Shown here in pieces: positions 51,023 to 56,514 of a DNA stretch of 56,514 nucleotides. The DNA is taken from the NCBI GenBank assembly GCA_022821585.1, contig JAJEDI010000046.1:1-56514 (forward strand), read 5' to 3'. This DNA comes from Caldilineaceae bacterium. GTDB taxonomy: Bacteria; Chloroflexota; Anaerolineae; Caldilineales; Caldilineaceae. Under the pieces are notes generated by a model that was not told the origin of the DNA, did no database searches, and saw nothing but the letters and a program-made list of their open reading frames with translations. The first letter of the stretch is position 1, and the number at the start of each line of letters is the position of its first letter. Position numbers and translations under genes: made by a program.

Positions 51023-51405
51023 ACGCGCCGTTCGCCGGCACGCTTCGCAACCGCATCCGCTTTGACCGACCGGTCCGTTCACGCGACCGCGGCGGGGAGA
51101 GGGTAGCGACGTGGGAGCCGGCCTTCCGCAAGGATGGGGATACGGATGAGGAGGCGCGGAAAAGGTCGGAAGCCTGGGCCCAGGTCCGCGCCCAGACCGG
51201 CAAGGGCGAGGCAATTGTGAGCGGCGGGGAGCTGCCCATCGCCAGCTACGACATCCAGCTGCGCTACCGCACCGACATCACGCCCGACATGTCGGTCGTG
51301 CTGCCGGACGGCATGCGGCTCGACATTCTGACCGAGCCGGTCGACCCCGACGGGACGCGGGAGCGCACACTGATTCGCTGCGAATACCGCGGCGGCGCCG
51401 CGTAG
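51019..51405 (+). CDS. Phage head closure / head-tail adaptor protein
   Basis: A 128-residue protein of the SPP1 gp16-type head-tail adaptor family. It begins with GTLRNRIRFDRPV, then EAWAQVRAQTGKGEAIVSG, and ends with DGMRLDILTEPVDPDGTRERTLIRC, all typical. It seals the connector after packaging and receives the tail. Coupled to the previous gene by ATGA overlap. Confidence 0.85.
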   Translation: MNAPFAGTLRNRIRFDRPVRSRDRGGERVATWEPAFRKDGDTDEEARKRSEAWAQVRAQTGKGEAIVSGGELPIASYDIQLRYRTDITPDMSVVLPDGMRLDILTEPVDPDGTRERTLIRCEYRGGAA

Positions 51406-51416
51406 AGGAGAAACGC

Positions 51417-51797
51417 ATGGCACGAATGCAGATCCTGAAGCCGTCCAAGGGCGGAAAAGCGCTTGCAGGGAATAAGCAGGAAGACGGCAGCGCCCTCGTC
51501 TGGGCGGCCAACATGGCGCACAAGTACGAAAACACCGGCGTGGAGCTGCTGCGCATCGTCAAGGGCGCCGGCGCAGGCAAGATGAAGATGAAGACCAACG
51601 CGCCGGACCAGTACGACCTCGAGCTGCCGGACCGCGAGGTGACGATTCCCGCCAATTCGGACGAGATCTACGAGCCGTTCAGCCCGGAAGCGCATAACGA
51701 GCGCGAAGGAACGGACAAGGGCTTCACCAGCATCGAGTTCGACAACATCGCCGGGCTGAACGTGACCGTCATCCGGCCGGGAGCCAAGGTGCGCTAG
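51417..51797 (+). CDS. Phage structural protein of unknown role
   Basis: A 126-residue beta-rich protein (GVELLRIVKGAGAG, DLELPDREVTIPANSDEIYEPF, IEFDNIAGLNVTVI). This pattern of a small beta sandwich with a PANS-type turn occurs in short phage virion proteins between connector and gp10 genes. AGAGGAG precedes ATG 51417. Confidence 0.55.
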   Translation: MARMQILKPSKGGKALAGNKQEDGSALVWAANMAHKYENTGVELLRIVKGAGAGKMKMKTNAPDQYDLELPDREVTIPANSDEIYEPFSPEAHNEREGTDKGFTSIEFDNIAGLNVTVIRPGAKVR

Positions 51798-52204
51798 TGA
51801 CGGTCGAGATTCGGAACACGGTGGTTCAGATCTCCTGGAACGGCCGCGAGCTGCAGCAGGCGGTCGACAGGGAGAAGGCCGCGGCGCTGTACGAGGGCGC
51901 CAAGGTCGTTCTGGCCGCGGCGCGTCCGCTGACGCCGAGGCGAAGCGGACGGCTGCGCAAGTCCGGATACGCCAAGGCGGCCGGCGGCAAGTCAAGTTAC
52001 CGCGGGGGCAAGGGCCGGCGCAGACCGCCGAAGCTCAGAGCGGGCACGGCCGTGGCCGGGTTCTCGCAGTTCTACGGCGGATTCCAGGAGCGCGGCACGC
52101 GGCGCCATCGCGCGCAGCCCTTTCTCGGACCGGCGCTTGAGGGCAACCGCACACGCGCGGCCAGGGCGGCGACAGACCACATGGCGCGGGCGGTGGGGCT
52201 GTGA
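51797..52204 (+). CDS. HK97 gp10-like phage protein
   Basis: A 135-residue protein from GTG 51797, overlapping the previous TAG. VVLAAARPLTPRRSGRLRKSG and, near the end, YGGFQERGTRRHRAQPFLGPAL are the signature of HK97 gp10-type proteins, needed for tail joining. Strongly basic. Confidence 0.85.
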   Translation: MTVEIRNTVVQISWNGRELQQAVDREKAAALYEGAKVVLAAARPLTPRRSGRLRKSGYAKAAGGKSSYRGGKGRRRPPKLRAGTAVAGFSQFYGGFQERGTRRHRAQPFLGPALEGNRTRAARAATDHMARAVGL

Positions 52205-52620
52205 ACGACGCCACGATCGCCGAGGAGCTGGTGGAGGCGCTGGAGAGCAGCCCGGACATCGTCAGCATGACGTGGGACGAAGATGAGTACAAGACTCGCA
52301 TCTTTCCGCAGATCCGGGTGCAGGACGACCGCAAGCAGCTCGAGCAGCTGCCGGCAATCATCTACGACATGCGCGACCAGGGCGCGCCGATTGCGTCCGA
52401 GGACGACATGAGTCTGCGCAACCAGCTCTGGCGCATCGTCTGCTTCTCCTACCGCTACCAGGAGATGGAACAGCTGGCCAAGGCCGTCATCACGACGCTG
52501 TCGGCGCACGTGGGCCCGGGTATCCGCGAGCTGGTGGTGCTGGGCCAGGACGACGACTACGAAGACGAGCTCAATGTCCACGAACGGCAGATCGACCTGT
52601 CGATAAAGGCATGGAGCTAA
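52201..52620 (+). CDS. Tail terminator / tail completion protein
   Basis: A 139-residue protein from GTG 52201 (GTGA overlap). The sequence around FPQIRVQDDRKQLEQLPAII, with the later IRELVVLGQDDDYEDE, fits the position and size of siphophage tail terminators (gpU/DUF3168-like) that cap the tail tube. Assignment leans on gene order. Confidence 0.65.
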   Translation: MNDATIAEELVEALESSPDIVSMTWDEDEYKTRIFPQIRVQDDRKQLEQLPAIIYDMRDQGAPIASEDDMSLRNQLWRIVCFSYRYQEMEQLAKAVITTLSAHVGPGIRELVVLGQDDDYEDELNVHERQIDLSIKAWS

Positions 52621-52636
52621 AAGGGAGAAACTGCAG

Positions 52637-53242
52637 ATGACAACGCAGCGAATCAACAACATCATCATCGGACCGGGCAGGATGTACCGGCACACCACGC
52701 CCAACACCGACCTGCCCGATGAGTCGACCGTTGAGTACGGGGCCGACTGGGGCGGCGGCTGGGAACGCGTCGGCCTGCTGATGCGGGGCTCCGGCGTGCA
52801 GATGCGGCACTCGGTCACGATGCACGAGTCCAAGGCGGAAGAGTTCATTATGGGCCTCAAGCGGACGCCCACCGAGCGTCAGATCGCTTTTGCCTTCACC
52901 GTAATGGAGTACACGCCTGCCAATCTCAAGCTGGTCTTTCCCGACAGCACGCTGGTGGAGACCGCGGCCGCGGCCGGCCAGAAGGCTTTCACGGATCTCA
53001 AGATCGGCGCCGGCCAGGACAATCCGCCCTACTGCGTCGGCATGGAGGCCTTTCGCCAGGATGCGACGGGGAAAAAGCAGCCGATCCGCTGGAGAGTTTA
53101 CGAGGCTTCCATCGAGCCGGACGGCGAGACGCCATTTGCCCAGGGCGGCGAGTCGGTGATTCCCATCGTATGCTACGCGCTGTATGAGGACGCAAGCGGC
53201 CACGTCGCGCAGATGCACTACGTGACCGCGGACGCGAAGTAA
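52637..53242 (+). CDS. Major tail tube protein
   Basis: A 201-residue protein preceded by AAGGGAG. It has the beta-rich pattern and position of siphophage tail tube proteins, between tail terminator and chaperones: GGGWERVGLLMRGSGVQMR and VTMHESKAEEFIMGLKR early, and an end with VIPIVCYALYED. It would polymerise into the tail tube around the tape measure. Confidence 0.75.
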   Translation: MTTQRINNIIIGPGRMYRHTTPNTDLPDESTVEYGADWGGGWERVGLLMRGSGVQMRHSVTMHESKAEEFIMGLKRTPTERQIAFAFTVMEYTPANLKLVFPDSTLVETAAAAGQKAFTDLKIGAGQDNPPYCVGMEAFRQDATGKKQPIRWRVYEASIEPDGETPFAQGGESVIPIVCYALYEDASGHVAQMHYVTADAK

Positions 53243-53264
53243 TTGACGCGCTGAGACCGATTTT

Positions 53265-53399
53265 TTGTGCAAGTTGTATGGCGGCCGCTTCGAAGAGAGC
53301 GCAGGCCTGGATCCACGTGGGCCCGGCTGCAGCTGCTCGAGCGGCTGCCAGGAGGCTCCGGAGCGCGCCGAAATCGACAAGATGCACAAGCCAGCATGA
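53265..53399 (+). CDS. Possible very small Cys-rich protein
   Basis: In the 166-base gap after the tail tube gene a frame from TTG 53265 reads MCKLYGGRFEESAGL..., then CSCSSGC and ends at TGA 53399 (44 residues). The Cys cluster looks zinc-binding, but the start is TTG after a T-run and there is no good ribosome site. Confidence 0.25.
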   Translation: MCKLYGGRFEESAGLDPRGPGCSCSSGCQEAPERAEIDKMHKPA

Positions 53400-53408
53400 G
53401 GAACTGCA

Positions 53409-53867
53409 ATGAGTCAAAACAGTGAAGCCCCCAGCCTGAGCGCCATCCGCACCGCGGCAGTTGTGCTCGGCGAGACCACCTACACCGTACGCGAGGCGTC
53501 CCACCTGCGCGCCAAGAAGGTCTGGCCGATTCTGGTCAACCAGGTAAAGCCTGCGCTTGAGTCGCTGCGCGAGACGGGCGACATCAGCTCCGATTCGACG
53601 CTGGCCGACCTGGCCGGCCTTGTGCCGGTGATCGAGCGCATTCTGCTGGAGCTGCCGGACGCCATAGTGGAGTTCATCTGCGGCTATGACCCCGGCCTGG
53701 AAGCGGCGCGCAAGAATATCGAGGAGACAGCCACCCAGCGGCAGCTGATTCTGGCGCTGCTCGCGCTCCTGGAGATGTCCGACCCTTTCGGACTGCGGAG
53801 ACTCGTGAGCCGTGGCCTGACTCGGACGGCGCATTCTTCGAGCTCGCCCGCGCCGAGTGGGGAATGA
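53409..53867 (+). CDS. Tail assembly chaperone (G frame)
   Basis: A 152-residue protein that is the first frame of the tail chaperone pair, equivalent to lambda gpG. Helical (SHLRAKKVWPILVNQVKPAL, LADLAGLVPVIERILLELPDAIVEFI). AGGAACTGC precedes ATG 53409. It contains the slippery CCCTTTC at 53,783-53,789. After this site the zero-frame end (SRGLTRTAHSSSSPAPSGE) is low-complexity, as expected for a short read-through tail. It helps fold the tape measure before tube assembly. Confidence 0.8.
   Translation: MSQNSEAPSLSAIRTAAVVLGETTYTVREASHLRAKKVWPILVNQVKPALESLRETGDISSDSTLADLAGLVPVIERILLELPDAIVEFICGYDPGLEAARKNIEETATQRQLILALLALLEMSDPFGLRRLVSRGLTRTAHSSSSPAPSGE
53783..53789 (+). promoter_or_regulatory. 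Programmed -1 ribosomal frameshift site
   Basis: C-CCT-TTC is an X-XXY-YYZ heptamer in correct phase with the zero frame (GAC CCT TTC). After a -1 slip, translation continues as CGG ACT GCG... without a stop into the second chaperone frame up to 54,052. This gives a G-T fusion of about 214 residues. Confidence 0.75.
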
Positions 53868-54052
53868 CGCCGGCTGAGGCCGGCGAGATGCCGGAGCGCC
53901 TGGCGCATGAGATGCTCGTCGCCTACGGCCAGCGCAAGCGCTTCGAGGCCCAGGTCATTGCCGCCGCAGTGTGGGGCAGGGGTGAGAAAGAGCAGGGAGA
54001 CATCGAAGGCGGCAGCGACGAAGACCTGTCACCGGTGATGGCCATATCGTGA
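53789..54052 (+). CDS. Tail assembly chaperone, T frame (expressed by -1 frameshift)
   Basis: The second chaperone frame. It is open from the slip site. The stretch before the first ATG (53864) reads WPDSDGAFFELARAEWG and is clearly protein-like, so the part from ATG 53864 alone (62 residues) is not the full product. The ATG also overlaps the zero-frame stop as ATGA, which allows a separate short product. The T domain links the growing tape measure with tail tube subunits in lambda-type phages. GLARRL-like helices: EMPERLAHEMLVAYGQRKRF. Confidence 0.75.
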   Translation, partial: RTAETREPWPDSDGAFFELARAEWGMTPAEAGEMPERLAHEMLVAYGQRKRFEAQVIAAAVWGRGEKEQGDIEGGSDEDLSPVMAIS

Positions 54053-54080
54053 GGACGGCACAGCAATAGAGAGGTGACCA

Positions 54081-56514
54081 ATGGCATTCCGTCTCGGGGA
54101 TGCCGTTTTGTTTTTCGGCGGCGACACAAGCGACCTGGACAGCAAGTTCGACCAGTCCGAAGGCAAGGCCCGCGGCTTCGGCTCGAAGGTCGCGGGCATG
54201 CTGGGCGGCGTGGTGGCGACGGCAGCCACCGCGGCCGCGGCCGCCATCCTGTCGATCGGGGTGGCCGCCTTCGACGTGTCCGCGGACACGCAGGCCGCGG
54301 CGCGGCAGATCGAAACCAATCTGGGCACGTCGCGCGTGGAAGCGGAGCGGCTTGCCGAGGCTGCGCGCGGCGTATTCGGGGACAACTTCGCCGAGAGCGT
54401 CCAGGAGGCGGGCGAAGCGGTGGCGCTGCTGGTCAAGCACGTCGACGACGTCGTCGGCCAGGAAGAGGCGCTGACGTCGAAGGCCTTCGCCATCTCGGAC
54501 GCGTTCGGGCCGTCCATCGACGAAGTGATCGCCGCGGTGTCGACGCTGACCGAGGAGTTCGAGGACCTGGACCCGACGCAGGCCTTCGACCTGGTGGCCG
54601 CGGGCTTTCAGAGGGGCCTGGATAAGTCCGGGGATTTCCTGGACAGCATAGGCGAATACTCGAATCTGTTCGCCGACGCGGACTTCTCCGCGGCGGAGTT
54701 CTTCAGCACGCTCGAATCAGGCCAGGCCGGCGGCGTCCTGGGCACGGACAAGATCGCCGATGCGGTGAAGGAGTTCCAGGTCCGGCTGCTGGAAGGCTCT
54801 GACGACGTCGCCGAGGCCCTCGACAGCATCGGGCTCAACTCCGGAGAGGCCTTCGCCGGCATCAGCAGCGGCGCTGTCTCGGTCAAGGACGTCTTCGAGG
54901 ACGTTCTCGATGCGCTGTGGGAGATAGAGGACCCGATAGAGCGCAACCGCGCGGCAGTGGAGCTGCTGGGCACGCAGGCCGAGGACCTGGGCGTCGACTT
55001 CATGCACGGCATCAACACCGGCCTGGTCGCCCTCGACGACATGGCCGGCGCCGCCGACTCCCTCGGCGTTCAGTATGACACCCTCGGCGGCGCCCTGGGC
55101 GCGATATGGCGGTCGCTGATCGTCGGCGTCTCGCCCCTGACCGACGTTCTCCTCGAAATGGCCAACAGCCTGATACCGCATGTGGCCGCGGCCGCTGAGT
55201 TGCTCACCCATATATTGAGCGGGGGGCTCGGCCCGGGCGTATCAGGGGTTGTCGATTTCTTCAAGGCCCTGTTCGTTGAGGGCGGTGCGGTGACAACCCG
55301 GATGGGACTGTTCACCGGCGTCCTGACGCAGCTCGTTGATTCGTACGGCCCCGCATTCTGGGCTGTGCTGGGCACGGCCTGGCAGAACTTTTCCACGCTT
55401 GCAGCGGCCGCCATTCAGAATCTCATCGACGTCGTTCAGCTGATCATCCAGCTGCTGAACGGCGACTGGGCCGGGGCCTGGGAGGCCGGCCAGGGCATCG
55501 TCGAGCGGACGCTGGCCGCGATCCGGACCGCTCTAGGCAATCTCGCCGGCTTGGCGCAGACGGCCTGGAGCGCGCTCGTGGGGGCCGTGCCCGGCCTTTA
55601 CGAGGACGTGAAGTCGGCATTTGAAGGCACCGACTGGGCTACGGTCGGGTCCTCGCTGATGCAGGCGGTCATCGACGCGGCAGAGGCGGCCTGGGCCGCC
55701 CTGGTGGCCGGTGTGAGCTGGTTTCAGCAGACATTCGGCCTGGGGATGGGCGGGCTCAATTGGGGCGCCATCGGAACGGCACTGATGGACATCGTCAGGA
55801 TTGCGGCCGAGGCCGTCTGGGCCGTTTTCGTGGGGGCGTCCGAAACGCTCCGCGACGATCTGAGCGACCGCTTCGGCGAGCTCGACTGGGCCGGCATCGG
55901 CACAGCGCTCATGGACGCCCTCGTCCTGGCCGCCGGCGTCGTCTGGGACCTGCTTGTGAAGTCGGCTTCGGCCATGTGGCAGCTTCTCAAGGACGCCTTT
56001 GCCGCGGTCGACTGGGCGGCAATCGGCACAGCCCTCATGGACGCGCTGGTCCTGGCCGCCGGCGTCGTTTGGGAACTGCTGGTGAAGTCGGCGTCTGCCA
56101 TGTGGCAGCTCCTCAAGGACGCCTTCGCCGCGGTCGACTGGGCTGCGATTGGCACGGCGCTCATGGAGGCGCTGGTCTTGGCCGCCGGCGTCGTATGGGA
56201 CCTGCTGGTGAAGTCGGCGTCCGCCATGTGGCAGCTCCTCAAGGACGCCTTCGCCGCAGTCGACTGGGCCGCAATCGGCACGGCGCTCATGGATGCGCTG
56301 GTCCTGGCCGCCGGCGTCGTCTGGGACGTGCTGGTGAAGTCAGCGTCTGCCATGTGGCAGCTCCTCAAGGATGCCTTCGCCGCGGTCGACTGGGCTGCGA
56401 TCGGCACGGCGCTCATGGACGCCCTTGTCCTGGCGGCCGGCGTCGTCTGGAGCCTGCTGGTGAAGTCGGCGTCCGCCAGGTGGCAGCTCCTCAAGGACGC
56501 CTTCGCCGCGGTCG
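54081..56514 (+). CDS. Tail tape measure protein, C-terminus beyond the window
   Basis: The frame from ATG 54081 (behind GAGAGGTGA) is open for 811 codons to the window edge. The N-terminal region has a hydrophobic, Ala-rich helix (TAATAAAAAILSIGVAAF) and long helical stretches (RQIETNLGTSRVEAERLAEA, ALTSKAFAISDAFGPSIDEV) typical of siphophage tape measures. From 55,632 a 42-residue unit repeats at least seven times to the edge. The protein sets tail length and is later injected with the DNA. It follows the chaperones, the standard order. Confidence 0.9.
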   Translation, partial: MAFRLGDAVLFFGGDTSDLDSKFDQSEGKARGFGSKVAGMLGGVVATAATAAAAAILSIGVAAFDVSADTQAAARQIETNLGTSRVEAERLAEAARGVFGDNFAESVQEAGEAVALLVKHVDDVVGQEEALTSKAFAISDAFGPSIDEVIAAVSTLTEEFEDLDPTQAFDLVAAGFQRGLDKSGDFLDSIGEYSNLFADADFSAAEFFSTLESGQAGGVLGTDKIADAVKEFQVRLLEGSDDVAEALDSIGLNSGEAFAGISSGAVSVKDVFEDVLDALWEIEDPIERNRAAVELLGTQAEDLGVDFMHGINTGLVALDDMAGAADSLGVQYDTLGGALGAIWRSLIVGVSPLTDVLLEMANSLIPHVAAAAELLTHILSGGLGPGVSGVVDFFKALFVEGGAVTTRMGLFTGVLTQLVDSYGPAFWAVLGTAWQNFSTLAAAAIQNLIDVVQLIIQLLNGDWAGAWEAGQGIVERTLAAIRTALGNLAGLAQTAWSALVGAVPGLYEDVKSAFEGTDWATVGSSLMQAVIDAAEAAWAALVAGVSWFQQTFGLGMGGLNWGAIGTALMDIVRIAAEAVWAVFVGASETLRDDLSDRFGELDWAGIGTALMDALVLAAGVVWDLLVKSASAMWQLLKDAFAAVDWAAIGTALMDALVLAAGVVWELLVKSASAMWQLLKDAFAAVDWAAIGTALMEALVLAAGVVWDLLVKSASAMWQLLKDAFAAVDWAAIGTALMDALVLAAGVVWDVLVKSASAMWQLLKDAFAAVDWAAIGTALMDALVLAAGVVWSLLVKSASARWQLLKDAFAAV
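55632..56513 (+). repeat. 126-bp (42-residue) tandem repeats in the tape measure gene
   Basis: Units start at GACTGGG (or AATTGGG) at 55,632, 55,758, 55,884, 56,010, 56,136, 56,262 and 56,388, exactly 126 bases apart. The first two are diverged. The last five are nearly identical in DNA and read DWAAIGTALMDALVLAAGVV then WDLLVKSASAMWQLLKDAF. The array continues past the window edge. Confidence 0.95.

Noticed and set aside
55724..56494. 256-residue repetitive minus-strand frame
   Set aside because: Antisense shadow of the tape measure repeats.

Overview
The window looks like a piece of a high-G+C Chloroflexota chromosome, most like the uncultured Caldilineaceae-type bacteria. This is an inference from gene content: solute-binding/VWA lipoproteins, clustered Gfo/Idh/MocA, PhyH, MaoC, SDR and CO-dehydrogenase-like genes, DUF2834, and degenerate intergenic repeats. 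There is no rRNA or other marker gene to confirm it.

Layout. (1) 1-11,509 is host core and accessory DNA: the start of an IS1595-like transposase at the left edge; a coupled four-gene set of a zinc-ribbon membrane protein and three solute-binding proteins, one fused to a VWA domain; then, on the minus strand, a Na/Ca antiporter, miaB, nicotinate phosphoribosyltransferase and a radical SAM protein. (2) 11,510-13,283 has no credible gene and is filled with nested repeats: a 10-bp unit, a 124-bp tandem repeat and a 203-bp-spaced duplication. (3) 13,284-22,328 is a catabolic cluster: one Gfo/Idh oxidoreductase facing a minus-strand operon (Gfo/Idh, molybdenum hydroxylase large subunit, MaoC, PhyH), and a divergent plus-strand set (SDR, sugar isomerase-like protein, terminator, SDR, DUF2834 pseudogene). 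(4) 22,444-29,416 is an island of visibly lower G+C with defence-like genes: DUF6978/DUF1828, DUF4238, a HEPN-like protein and a Rad50-like zinc-hook ATPase behind a small acidic protein, plus two truncated IS3-family copies. (5) From about 29,906 to the right edge lies a large prophage. Its left attachment site is the 3' part of a tRNA-His(GTG) gene next to a tyrosine integrase.

The prophage is an HK97-type siphovirus. Its early region holds many short overlapping genes and a replication initiator that carries five iterons inside its coding sequence, recalling the lambda O/ori arrangement. After a strong terminator the late region runs: P27 terminase small subunit, terminase large subunit, secreted and membrane proteins, a tRNA-like gene, a portal fused to a Mu F-like domain, prohead protease, capsid, connector, head closure, gp10-like, tail terminator and tail tube. 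The two tail-assembly chaperone frames are joined by a correctly phased -1 slippery heptamer. Last comes a tape measure protein that runs off the edge inside a 126-bp (42-residue) tandem repeat. No CI-like repressor, lysin or right attachment site is visible; the last two may lie to the right.

Best candidates for new biology: the small-acidic-protein/zinc-hook-ATPase/HEPN-like module, the iterons inside an HTH plus DnaA-domain-I-like initiator, the homogenised tape-measure repeats, and the helically phased decamer array.
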